Shown: positions 1-8,268 of the stretch, in pieces
Position numbering within the stretch: position 1 is the first letter of the stretch
Layout: every line of letters starts with the position of its first letter
NCBI GenBank assembly: GCA_005954745.1
Contig: CP040680.1
Coordinates: forward strand, 62,001-126,000
Direction of reading: 5' to 3'
DNA length: 64,000 nt
Source: Halostella pelagica
GTDB lineage: Archaea > Halobacteriota > Halobacteria > Halobacteriales > Natronoarchaeaceae
Notes under the pieces: generated by a model
Database searches by the model: none
The model's input: the letters and a program-made list of their open reading frames with translations, nothing else
Told to the model about the DNA's origin: nothing
Program-made: the position numbers and the translations under genes

Positions 1-599
1 TCGGCCAGAACGACCTCGGGGTCGGCGACCAACGCCCGCGCTATCGCGACGCGCTGTTGCTCACCCCCGCTCAGTTCGCTCGGCAGATGATCCATTCGGT
101 CGTCGAGACCGACCTGTTCGAGTAACTCGGCCGCTCGCCGCTGCCGCTCGCGTCGTGACACGCCACGTTCGATCAGTGGGAGGGCAACATTGTCTCGAGC
201 GGAGAGCGCCGGCAGCAGGTGAAACTGCTGAAAGACGAACCCGATATGATCACGTCGCAGTCGCGTTCGCTTCGCTCCGGAGAGTGCCGTGAGGTCCGTC
301 CCGAGTACGTCGACGGTTCCGTTGTTCGGTTCGAGGAGGCCGCCAATGATATGGAGTGCCGTGGATTTGCCGCTCCCGCTTGGACCTACGAGACCGACGA
401 CTTCGCCAGTGGCCACCTCGAACGAGACATCGCGGAGGGCCGTGACTGTCCGTGACACCGTCGATCCTGTCCCGTACTCGTGAGTCACTCTCTCACAGCC
501 GACGGCGACCGACGACGGCTCCATCGTTCGATCAGCACCGCCGCTGATCGGGCGCACTCGAGATCTCTCGTTCTCGGTCGGGGATGAGTTGCGGGCCAT
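1..599 (-). CDS. ABC transporter ATP-binding protein (partial, C-terminus off window)
   Basis: Nucleotide-binding subunit that powers an ABC transporter, closest in look to the LolD/MacB type that works with FtsX-like permeases. Of the 199 visible residues, Walker A GPSGSGKST is at 72-80, the Q-loop Gln at about 124 and the signature LSGGEQQR at 176-183; the window edge cuts the gene inside Walker B (VVLA). ATG at 599 is the upstream start. ATG at 524 (Met26) is also in frame and would remove a non-conserved 25-residue leader, so the start is uncertain. The permease partner is not in the window and would lie to the left. Family is clear; substrate is unknown. Confidence 0.9.
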   Translation of the reverse strand, partial: MARNSSPTENERSRVRPISGGADRTMEPSSVAVGCERVTHEYGTGSTVSRTVTALRDVSFEVATGEVVGLVGPSGSGKSTALHIIGGLLEPNNGTVDVLGTDLTALSGAKRTRLRRDHIGFVFQQFHLLPALSARDNVALPLIERGVSRRERQRRAAELLEQVGLDDRMDHLPSELSGGEQQRVAIARALVADPEVVLA

Positions 600-818
600 T
601 CGCTTGACTGTTCGAAGAACGACGAGCGACGACTCATTGTTTCGAGCCCCTTACCGTGCTTTGTATAATCTTACGAGCCAGTAGTACCGCCTTCACAGGT
701 CTCGTATACTCGGTGGCCGATCGGATGGCCTGCCGTCTGAAACTGTTACAGCCAACCGCCCGCGTTCCCTCTCGGAGGGACTCGAGTGGCCGTCCATTGG
801 CTCATCGTTTCGACTCGC

Positions 819-1373
819 TCAACGGTTTCCGGTGACGCGCTCGAAACCGCACCGAACGTAGCCGAGACCGGGTGCGCCGTCGTGATACCAGGCGACGAAT
901 GCGATGCCAACGAGCCCCAGCTGGACCCACTCGTATCATCCCATTGAGTACCGCAGGAAGCCGGCAAGAATACTTCCGAGACTCTCGTACTGCGGTGGCT
1001 CGAGGACGGGCCAGAACAGAAACGTCGTCGCCGACAGGTCTCGAGCGAGGACTGCCGTCGGCGGGATATCGGCAACTAGATGCGAGACGTGCCCGATAGT
1101 GAACGCCACTCCGGTCTCGGGGCGACCGAGACGGTGGGCCAGATCGTAAGCCGCCGGGAGAAGCAACGCCGCGCCGAAGATCGAATGCGCAAGCGTCCGC
1201 CCGCCCGGGAGGAATCCGAACGTCCACGCGGACGGTTTGTCGATTAAGTCCGGAAACTGCGACCCGATCGCGAGGGCGATCACCGGACAGGCTCGCGGTG
1301 GCCGGCGGTCGCGTCGCCAGTGATAGCCCGTGTAGAGCAGGTACGCGACGGCGAGGTGTCCCCAGGGCCACAT
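819..1373 (-). pseudogene. Membrane metal-dependent hydrolase (YdjM/DUF457-like) with in-frame TGA
   Basis: The reading frame starts MWPWGHLAVAYLLY and carries the His/Asp pattern of the YdjM/DUF457 inner-membrane hydrolase family (GHLA near the start, FPDLIDKP at about 40, AHSI, GHVSHLVAD), with several hydrophobic segments. It stops at a TGA at 936-938 after SMG. In the same frame it continues YEWVQLGLVGIAFVAW and about 20 more residues to a second stop at 819-821, giving the usual family length. A single TGA where a sense codon (probably Trp) is expected fits a point nonsense mutation or a sequencing error. Whether the 145-residue truncated protein works is unknown. Confidence 0.75.
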
Positions 1374-1483
1374 CGGGTCGGGTTTGCAGCGGGGCCGGCA
1401 AAGACGTGTCGTTGTCGCCGGGAGCTTCGCTTTTCCAGTCTTCGTTGTCTAGGCGGTATCAAGCACGCCGAAGTTGCGGAACG

Positions 1484-1951
1484 TCAGTCAACATTCCCGA
1501 GAGCAAGTTCCGAGAGATTGTGTTTCGTCGGAGTAAACGCAGCGAAGTCAGCATTGTTGGTAAAGATCATTGGTTCCCGATCACCATGCTCGAATACGTG
1601 GACAACGATCGGGATGTCTTTCGACTGCACGGCGGTAATTCTAGCGAGGAGCTGGGTATGAACGTTCGCTCGACGTTCATCGAGTAGCGAGTCGGCGAAA
1701 TCGCGACTCGAGGGGGCTTCAATTAGCCCGGTCATTCGGGTAAGCCGAGTTAGGAATACCGTTTTCAACTCGTCTCGTTCCCTCCCTGTTAGTCCGGGTG
1801 TCCGATCGAACGCGTTGAGCGCCTCCTGCACGATGTGTGCATTGATCGCCGATACCGTCCCGCCTCGTTTGATATCGTCGAGAAGACGTTCTGCTCGATC
1901 GTTCGTCCCAAGCGTTCAGAAAACCCAGCGGTTCGTATCGAGGATTTTCAC
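1484..1951 (-). pseudogene. PIN-domain (VapC-like) toxin with in-frame TGA at codon 12
   Basis: PIN-domain endoribonuclease toxin of a VapBC-type system. From a GTG at 1951 the frame reads VKILDTNRWVF, the normal PIN opening with the first catalytic Asp (D5). It then meets TGA at 1916-1918 and continues in the same frame (TLGTNDRAERLLDDIKRGG and on) to 1484, ending in the PIN-like pattern IFTNNADFAAF. The GTG start overlaps the ancestral antitoxin stop by 4 nt (GTGA), typical of a VapBC pair. An ATG at 1831 would give a 115-residue protein lacking the first acidic residue and so probably inactive. Pseudogene or base error. Confidence 0.75.
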
Positions 1952-2277
1952 GCGTGGTCAGTGTACTCGTCGGCCGTTTCTTCGCGAGCGGCTACAACCG
2001 CGTCTGCGACTTCCGCTTCGTCGACACGCTACCGGAGACCGTCGAGTCGGGCGTGCAGATCGTCGTCGCTCACCGGGTCCTGCTCGGCGCGAGCGAGTAA
2101 CTGCTCGACGCGCAGCGCTGCGATTGCTGGCTCGTTGTTCAACTCAATCAGATGGCGACGGACCGACTCCTTGCTGAACTCGCTTTTGTTCGTGTAGACT
2201 CCCGTTTCCTCGAGGAACTGATCGATTTCCCGGCCCAGTTCTTCCGGGAACTTGACGCTAACGTTTGTGTACTTCAT
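1948..2277 (-). pseudogene. Ribbon-helix-helix antitoxin (VapB-like) with in-frame TAG
   Basis: Small DNA-binding antitoxin that would neutralise and co-regulate the PIN toxin downstream. ATG at 2277 gives MKYTNVSVKFPEELGREIDQ, a CopG/RHH opening. The frame stops at TAG (2029-2031) after LDGLR but continues in frame with RVDEAEVADAVVAAREETAD to a TGA at 1948-1950 that overlaps the toxin GTG. The region after the TAG is the likely toxin-binding tail. The TAG-truncated form keeps the RHH domain (82 residues) and could still bind DNA. Just upstream is CTACTATAGTATTACC, a candidate core promoter for a near-leaderless transcript. Confidence 0.75.
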
Positions 2278-2450
2278 GGTAATACTATAGTAGCACACGT
2301 CTGTAAAGTGTGGTCGGCCCTATAGCCCGCACCTGAATGACGTGCATTCGTTGAATCTCATACCGACCCAATCAAAGACCGACGAGTAAGTTCTCGAGTT
2401 CGCGGAGAGTGCGCTACGTTTAGGTGGCCCGCCATACCTTGTTGACGTAG

Positions 2451-2732
2451 ATGCCAACGTCGCGTCGGATGCAGTTCGTTCGCGGGAATATCGCGTGGAT
2501 GGTTGGGACGGTCCTCGTACTCGCGTTACTGGGTGCTCTCTCCTACGAACTGGTGTTCGTCTGCTCGCTGATCGGGTTCCTCGTCATCACGGAGCTGACG
2601 GCCCCGTTCAACGTCACGCCGACGTGGCGACGCCGGCTCCGATGGCTCATCGCGGTCGGACTCGTCGTCTTCGCGATCATCGTCGTACGGCGAATCCTCG
2701 ATATCCTTCCGCCGGGGGTCGTTCCGATATGA
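2451..2732 (+). CDS. Small haloarchaeal membrane protein of the MoxR locus
   Basis: Unrecognised 93-residue protein with two to three hydrophobic segments (about 15-32, 33-50 and 64-82) separated by the basic loop TWRRRLRW. It is first in a tight forward set: its stop is 59 nt before the DUF4350 start and that gene overlaps moxR. Similar small membrane proteins are common beside haloarchaeal DUF4350/MoxR genes, so it is probably a membrane partner of that system. No enzymatic motif is visible. Confidence 0.65.
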   Translation: MPTSRRMQFVRGNIAWMVGTVLVLALLGALSYELVFVCSLIGFLVITELTAPFNVTPTWRRRLRWLIAVGLVVFAIIVVRRILDILPPGVVPI

Positions 2733-2790
2733 GCCACCAGTGCGTCCGCCCTCGAGAGCGGTCGTTCATGCTTGCTTCGGAGGTGTCGCG

Positions 2791-3915
2791 ATGAGCTGGC
2801 ACGGGGGCCTGTTCGGCGATGGGGACGGCGTCGAGTGGCCGCGCGTTCTCCTGTTTGCACTCGCCGTCACCGTCGTCGTCGCGCTCGGCACCGCCGCCGC
2901 GACATCGTCGACTGCGTTCGGCCCTTATAATCCATCCTGGGATGGCTCGTCCGACTTCCGCCAGGGCGTCGAGACCGACTCGACCGTTGAGCGTCATCTC
3001 GTCCGTGACACTGCGCAGTACGACCGCGTGCCGGCCAACGAAACGGTCGCGTTCGTGATCGCGCCGGACGAGCGCTACGACGGGGACGACGCCGAGCGTG
3101 TCCGTGAGTTCGTCGCCGAGGGTGGGACGCTTGTCGTCCTCGAGAACTTCGGCGACTCGGGGAACGCGCTGTTGTCTACGGTCGGTGCTGAGGCGCGAAC
3201 CGACGGCCAACTCTTGCGGGACGAACGCAACCACTTCCACGGACCGACGATGCCGGTCGCAACGAACGTCACAAATCACCCGGCTACGACCGGCGTCGAG
3301 CAGTTGACCCTCAACTACGCGACGGCAGTCGAGCCCGGAAACGCGACTGTACTGGTCGGGACCAGTGAATTCGCCTATCTCGGGCCAGAAGATGCCGACT
3401 TGGACGAACAGGACGATCTCCGATCGTATCCGGTCGCAACGGTCGAGAACGTGAGCGAGGGACAGGTGGTCGTCGTCGGTGACCCGAGTATCAGTATCAA
3501 CGCGATGTACGACGAACCCGACAACACCGCGTTCGTGCGCGGCTTGTACGCGGACGCCGACCACGTGATTATCGACCGGTCCCACGACGCTGCGGTCCCG
3601 CCGCTAACTGCCACGTTGCTGGCGATCCGAAACTCGCCACTGTTACAGTTGCTCGTCGGGGTTCTCGGTATTGGGCTCGTCGGGCTCGTCTCTCGAGTCT
3701 GCAACCGATCCCCGCTCGAGGCCGTTCAGTCCCGTGTGCCGATGCGGGTGCAGCGTTCGGATGCCCGCGACAGCACGTCCGGGGCTCCCGGTCTGTCCGA
3801 CACCGAGCGGGCTGAATATCTCCGCCGACGCTATCCCGACTGGGACGAGGATCGAGTTCAGCGCGTGATAACAGCCCTTAACCATCCACGTTCGGAAGAT
3901 ACCATAGACGAATGA
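2791..3915 (+). CDS. DUF4350 domain-containing membrane protein
   Basis: Membrane-anchored protein of the DUF4350 family that accompanies MoxR ATPases. The ATG at 2791 is chosen because GGAGGTG lies 5 nt upstream. An N-terminal hydrophobic segment (about residues 15-37) is followed by an extracytoplasmic domain with a Rossmann-like pattern (VAFVIAPDERY, EFVAEGGTLVVLENFGDSGN, GQVVVVGDPSISIN), then a transmembrane segment near LLQLLVGVLGIGLVGLV and a cytoplasmic tail ending YLRRRYPDWDEDRVQRV. The last codon overlaps the moxR start (ATGA), so the two are translationally coupled. Exact function is unknown. Confidence 0.8.
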   Translation: MSWHGGLFGDGDGVEWPRVLLFALAVTVVVALGTAAATSSTAFGPYNPSWDGSSDFRQGVETDSTVERHLVRDTAQYDRVPANETVAFVIAPDERYDGDDAERVREFVAEGGTLVVLENFGDSGNALLSTVGAEARTDGQLLRDERNHFHGPTMPVATNVTNHPATTGVEQLTLNYATAVEPGNATVLVGTSEFAYLGPEDADLDEQDDLRSYPVATVENVSEGQVVVVGDPSISINAMYDEPDNTAFVRGLYADADHVIIDRSHDAAVPPLTATLLAIRNSPLLQLLVGVLGIGLVGLVSRVCNRSPLEAVQSRVPMRVQRSDARDSTSGAPGLSDTERAEYLRRRYPDWDEDRVQRVITALNHPRSEDTIDE

Positions 3916-4943
3916 GCGGCACCACCGATCCGGCTGACGGGACAAGTGGCGATCCCGAGGCAGTCTACGAGAAGTTGCAGGCCGAAATCGGCCGCGTCCT
4001 CATCGGGAACAACGACGGCGTCGAGTATCTGACGATTGCCCTTCTGACTCGCGGTCACATCCTGCTCGAGGGCGTGCCCGGAATCGCCAAGACGACACTT
4101 GCGAATCTCTTTGCACTGACGTCCGGGCTTGACTTCAACCGGATCCAGATGACGCCGGACACCCTCCCTGCTGACATCACGGGGACGCACATTTATCGAC
4201 AGGGTGCGGAGTCGTTCGAACTCCAGCGTGGCCCCGTCTTCGCCAATCTCGTCGTCGCCGACGAGATCAATCGCGCGACGCCGAAGACCCAGAGCGCGCT
4301 GCTCGAGGCGATGCAAGAGCGGCGCGTAACGATCGAGGGCGAGACGCTCGCGTTGCCGGATCCGTTCATGGTCGTCGCGACCCAGAACCCGATCGAATCC
4401 GAAGGCGTCTTTCAGCTCCCGGAAGCGCAACGCGATCGCTTCCAGTTCAAGCTAACGCTCGACCTTCCGGATCGGTCGGACGAACGCGAACTCCTCGACC
4501 GGTTCGACGAGAACCCCGAACTCGGTCCGGAAGAAGTCGAACAAGTCGTCGATCCTGACCAGATCGCCGATGCGCGTCAAACCGTTCAGACGGTTCATGT
4601 CGCGCCGGCCGTCAAGGAGTACGCACTCGATCTGGTCGCCGCGACTCGAGACCATGCCGATGTCGCTCACGGTGCCTCGCCGCGTGCGACACTGGCGTTT
4701 CTCAACGGTGCCAAAGCACAGGCCGCGATTCGCGGGCGTGACTACGCGATCCCCGACGACGTGAAATCGATGGCAAAGCCGGTGTTACGCCACCGACTCG
4801 TGTTGAACACCGATGCGGACCTGAGCGACGTCGATCCTGTGGCGGTCGTCGCGGACATCGTCGACGCGATCGAGCCCCCGAGCGCCGATACGGGTCCGAC
4901 GTTCGGTTCGGCTGCAGCGAGCGACGGTGGCAACGTCGACTGA
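3912..4943 (+). CDS. MoxR-family AAA+ ATPase
   Basis: Chaperone-like AAA+ ATPase of the MoxR/RavA group, thought to remodel or load cofactors into VWA-domain partners. Walker A is GVPGIAKTT (54-62), Walker B VVADE with D117-E118, and sensor 1 VVATQNPIE follows. The C-terminal lid subdomain contains ASPRATLAFLNGAKAQAAIRG. The 343-residue length is normal. It overlaps the DUF4350 gene by 4 nt. The usual DUF58 partner is present but on the reverse strand at 6441-7907. Confidence 0.95.
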   Translation: MSGTTDPADGTSGDPEAVYEKLQAEIGRVLIGNNDGVEYLTIALLTRGHILLEGVPGIAKTTLANLFALTSGLDFNRIQMTPDTLPADITGTHIYRQGAESFELQRGPVFANLVVADEINRATPKTQSALLEAMQERRVTIEGETLALPDPFMVVATQNPIESEGVFQLPEAQRDRFQFKLTLDLPDRSDERELLDRFDENPELGPEEVEQVVDPDQIADARQTVQTVHVAPAVKEYALDLVAATRDHADVAHGASPRATLAFLNGAKAQAAIRGRDYAIPDDVKSMAKPVLRHRLVLNTDADLSDVDPVAVVADIVDAIEPPSADTGPTFGSAAASDGGNVD

Positions 4944-4999
4944 ATCCCGTTACTCGCGGCCTCCTTCTCCCACACCGGTCTCACGGTCAGTCGTCCCCG

Positions 5000-5887
5000 T
5001 CAGTTGCTTTCGTCGGCGTCGATATCCCACCGGCAGGTGACCAGCCAGTCCGATCGATCGTCACCAGCCGCGACTTCGAGACGGATCGGGCGCTTGAGGC
5101 CGGTCCCGAAACCGACTGCGAGAAACGAGGCAATTGGGTGGTCGAACCGACCGACTGCACCGAACGCGCTGTCGACGATTGCGACTGTCACGCGTCCGTT
5201 TGCGGCATCGACGTCCGATTCGGCACTGTCTGCAAGTTCGAACTGCTCGACGAGCCCGTCGGTCAACTGCGTCGCGAGCGGTTCGGGTACGGTCGCGAGT
5301 TCGCCGGAGAGTGATCGCTCGAACGACTCGAACAGCCCTGCCCCGGTCGGCTCGAGAATGAGGCCGCGATGGTCGGGGTCGGTCACGATCGGCCCGCTCC
5401 GTTCGGCCATGTTGGGCAATTCGTCGGTCGTTCGTTGCGGAACGTATAGACGTATCTCTCCGGCGCTGCCGGTCGGGAGATAGATACGGTCGTCGGTCAG
5501 GCCGAGTTCGTTGGCGATCGCTGCTTCGTTCGTTGCCATCGCGGCGTAGATCCGTTCACCGACACCCGCGGCGACGAACGTCTCGGGGGTCACGTAGTAG
5601 GTAAGGACACCACCGAATAGACCCACCGCAGCGAGCGTGAAGAGGACAGTTCGGGCATCGGGGAAGAGGAGACCGGCAAGGCCTGTGAGAACCCCGACGA
5701 GCGCTAATCCCGTCGCAGTCCGGCGATACTGTGATTGACGGGCGCGAGTGTACTCGGATTGTAGTCGCTTGGTTTCAGCTTCGAGGAGTTCCGCTCGCGC
5801 TGCGAGTTCGAGTCGGTCCCCGTCGTCTTCATCGGCTCGATCAGCGTCCATCTCTGTCGTAATCTCGGTCTGGTCGGCATCACTCAT
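5000..5887 (-). CDS. Haloarchaeal membrane-associated protein of the MoxR/DUF58 locus
   Basis: Unrecognised 295-residue protein. It has an acidic N-terminus, a probable coiled coil (about residues 25-55), two transmembrane segments near TGLALVGVLTGLAGLLF and VLFTLAAVGLFGGVLTYYV, and a soluble alpha/beta domain of about 180 residues. Its ATG overlaps the stop of the upstream membrane gene by 4 nt, so it is the last gene of a DUF58 - membrane protein - this gene operon. Context suggests an accessory of the MoxR/DUF58 system; no catalytic motif is evident. Confidence 0.7.
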   Translation of the reverse strand: MSDADQTEITTEMDADRADEDDGDRLELAARAELLEAETKRLQSEYTRARQSQYRRTATGLALVGVLTGLAGLLFPDARTVLFTLAAVGLFGGVLTYYVTPETFVAAGVGERIYAAMATNEAAIANELGLTDDRIYLPTGSAGEIRLYVPQRTTDELPNMAERSGPIVTDPDHRGLILEPTGAGLFESFERSLSGELATVPEPLATQLTDGLVEQFELADSAESDVDAANGRVTVAIVDSAFGAVGRFDHPIASFLAVGFGTGLKRPIRLEVAAGDDRSDWLVTCRWDIDADESN

Positions 5888-6444
5888 AGCTCAGTCTCCT
5901 CGATCTGTTGCTGGGTATCCGTCCCGACAGATTCGGAATTCGACTCATCGGTCGTCGACCTGCCTTGCCCTCTGTCGGTGGGAACGAGTCCGAGGCGAAC
6001 GATTTCGAGTCGGTGCAGGGCGTATGCGGCGATCGCAAGACAACCGAGTACTGTCAGCGCCGCGAGAGCGGTCGGCTGTGAGTTGACGACAAGCCACGTG
6101 GTGCCTGCGATCACGAGCGTACTCGCAAGCGCGACGCCAACAAGGGCGACCGGGCTCGTCGTCCGCCGGAGCGGGGCGAGTAAAACGGCAACGAACGCGG
6201 CTTCGACGATGATGACCGAGATCGGATCGATCCCGATCGGGACAACCGCGGCGAGGGCGACGTGGCCGAGTGCGAACGCGTACGGCGTCCCGAACAGATA
6301 GCCGACGAGTGCGGTCGCGATCCCCGCGAGGATACCGATCGGTCCCGAGACGATGCCGAACGCGACGATGATGATACCAAGAGCAGCGCCGCTCACCCAG
6401 TCGCGGCCGACTGCTGCCGGTCGTGTGTCGATTCGAACGCTCAT
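5884..6444 (-). CDS. Polytopic membrane protein between DUF58 and the 295-aa protein
   Basis: A 186-residue protein with about five or six hydrophobic segments (GAALGIIIVAFGIVSGPIGI, AFALGHVALAAVVPIG, IIVEAAFVAVLLAPL, VGVALASTLVIAGTTWLVV, LAALTVLGCLAIAAYAL) and a hydrophilic Ser/Thr-rich tail. It overlaps both neighbours by 4 nt, which indicates a coupled operon. It resembles membrane proteins regularly found in haloarchaeal MoxR clusters (DUF7519 type, from memory). Function unknown. Confidence 0.7.
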   Translation of the reverse strand: MSVRIDTRPAAVGRDWVSGAALGIIIVAFGIVSGPIGILAGIATALVGYLFGTPYAFALGHVALAAVVPIGIDPISVIIVEAAFVAVLLAPLRRTTSPVALVGVALASTLVIAGTTWLVVNSQPTALAALTVLGCLAIAAYALHRLEIVRLGLVPTDRGQGRSTTDESNSESVGTDTQQQIEETEL

Positions 6445-7907
6445 GCGTGCCCTCCGGTTGATCGCCCCGCGTCGAGAATCGCTGCCAGCCGATCTGCTGG
6501 TCCCACCTCGAGCGCCGTCACGTTATCGAACGCCGAGAGTTCGCGTCGAAACTCCTCGAACGAGACGTATCTGTCGTAGGCGCGTTCGATATCCGCCAGG
6601 CCGCCGGGTTCATACAGAACCGTCGGCGCGAGCAAGACCATAACGTTGCCCCGTCGCCGTGCGAACGATACCGTCTCACGGAGTTCCGCCGGCCGTGAAT
6701 CGTCCGTGCAGATGACAGTCCAGAGCCGTCCCTGTGCGTTCGTCGTGCCCGTCCGGACGGCGTCGTACAACGGATCCTCGCTCACTCGATCGCGATACAC
6801 TTGCCGATCGGCATAGAACGGGCGAAGCGTCCGCGAAAACGCGTCATCCCCCTTCTCGAGATCGCTGAACGACTGCTGGGCGTCTGCGGGAGCAGCCGAG
6901 TTCGAACTCCGTTCGTGAATCTGGGATAGCGATCCGTCATGGGAGACGGCTGTCGCTGGCGCGTCACTCGTTGCTGTCGGCTCGAGATCGAGCAGTTGGC
7001 GACGAATCGCACCGTAGGTAACCGCTGGCAACGCCAGTCCAGTTCGGCCCGTGATCCCCGCGTCTCCGACTGTCACCAGTCCAAGGGGGTCATTGAGACG
7101 GCGGGCAGTCCCCGCGATCGACAGCGCAACCTCTCGGAGCGAATCGAGTTTCGTCTCGGCTCGTGTGCCGGTACTAAGCGCTGCACGGTGGTCGACAACG
7201 AGGAGGGTCCGCCGGTCGGTCTCGGCCTCGTACTCGCGGACGTACGGTGTGTCGTACCGTGCGGTCGCTTTCCACGCGATTTGATTTCCGGTATCGCCCG
7301 GAACGTACTCGCGTAGTTTGTCTAGTTCGATCCCCGTCCCGGACCGCTCAGTCCCGTGAGTACCGTACGAGGCAGCGACACGCTCACCGCCCTTGCCGAC
7401 GTGAAGCGTTCTGGGGGTGGGCGGTTCGACCGTCATCGTCGGTGCTGGCCCCATCGTGATGGTCTCCCGGAATAGTCCGTCCGTCGCCGTGACGGTGGCG
7501 GCGTCGAACGCGTGGTGACCGGCGACGGGCCAGGCGACCGTCCGCGTCCGGTCCGTTCGTTCGGAACCGGGATCGAGGGTCACCGAGATCGGCTTGGCTG
7601 TCCTCGCCCCGACCGGGAGTCCGGCAGTGATCTCGAGGGTCAACGCCGTCTCGGTCTCGCGCGTCGCGGTGAGCGTAACCGGGATCTCAGTTTCAGTGTG
7701 AACGGTCGTCTGTGCGGGCGATTGTACGACTGACAGGGTGGAAGCCGTTCGCTCGAGGTCGCGAAGGAAGCGATACTGCTGGGTTAGCAGCCACGCACCG
7801 ACGAGGACTGCGCCGCCGAGTACGACTGGGCGCGCAAACACCACTGCGAGGACGGCCAGTACAACAGCGAGTGCAGCGACCGTCCAGCCCCAGCGCATGG
7901 GATGCAT
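6441..7907 (-). CDS. DUF58 domain-containing protein
   Basis: VWA-related DUF58 protein, the standard partner of MoxR ATPases. Two N-terminal transmembrane segments (about 8-25 and 28-42) precede an Ig-like extracytoplasmic stretch and the DUF58 signature LREYVPGDTGNQIAWKATAR (198-217), followed by LLVVDH at the VWA-like strand. Length (488 residues) is typical. It starts a three-gene reverse operon with 4-nt overlaps. Met at 7907 is the outermost start; Met4 at 7898 is equally possible. It converges on moxR rather than following it. Confidence 0.9.
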   Translation of the reverse strand: MHPMRWGWTVAALAVVLAVLAVVFARPVVLGGAVLVGAWLLTQQYRFLRDLERTASTLSVVQSPAQTTVHTETEIPVTLTATRETETALTLEITAGLPVGARTAKPISVTLDPGSERTDRTRTVAWPVAGHHAFDAATVTATDGLFRETITMGPAPTMTVEPPTPRTLHVGKGGERVAASYGTHGTERSGTGIELDKLREYVPGDTGNQIAWKATARYDTPYVREYEAETDRRTLLVVDHRAALSTGTRAETKLDSLREVALSIAGTARRLNDPLGLVTVGDAGITGRTGLALPAVTYGAIRRQLLDLEPTATSDAPATAVSHDGSLSQIHERSSNSAAPADAQQSFSDLEKGDDAFSRTLRPFYADRQVYRDRVSEDPLYDAVRTGTTNAQGRLWTVICTDDSRPAELRETVSFARRRGNVMVLLAPTVLYEPGGLADIERAYDRYVSFEEFRRELSAFDNVTALEVGPADRLAAILDAGRSTGGHA

Positions 7908-8268
7908 ATCTCGACAGATTCCGCTGAGTGAGTTGAAAGTACTGATTCCGCTAGCCGAGACACTCCAAGCAGCTAGCCGTCTCGGGAGAGAGAATATCTC
8001 ATCAGTAGTTACTAATATGATCTTTTTGCGTCGGAGTATCCTGAGGCGAACGACTGCTCGTCCCTTAGTAGTAGTAAACCGAGAACTGCGACGATTTCTG
8101 GCTCTGTCAAGAGAAGGTACTGAAGCAACGCGAGGTGTTCGGCTGGAGACGGTCGATCACGGTCTGGTCGTAAGTATCTCAGCGTCATTGGCGAACGGTA
8201 TCATGAATTAGCGGGCGAGAACTGATTACCAACAACTGTTATTGGGATGCGTTGCGAACTGCCCGCCC
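7908..8268. promoter_or_regulatory. Divergent intergenic region between DUF58 and DUF4129 genes
   Basis: About 360 nt without a convincing gene. It must hold the promoters of the reverse DUF58 operon and the forward DUF4129 gene. AT-rich stretches occur around 8005-8030 (AGTTACTAATATGATCTTTTT) and 8232-8244. The open frames crossing it lack family features and look like noise. Confidence 0.4.

Noticed and set aside
802-1401. 199-codon reverse open frame, longer than the hydrolase frame
   Set aside because: Arg/Pro/Ser-rich composition without motifs; the overlapping frame from 1373 carries the hydrolase family pattern.
2265-2292. Antitoxin promoter as a member of the sulfur-region motif
   Set aside because: It contains ATAGTATT but no ATTG-N9-CCCAA; it is more likely an ordinary TATA region.
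2677-3585. 302-codon reverse open frame
   Set aside because: Antisense of the DUF4350 gene; Arg/Asp/Val-rich composition with no motif, while the forward frame has family features and a ribosome binding site.
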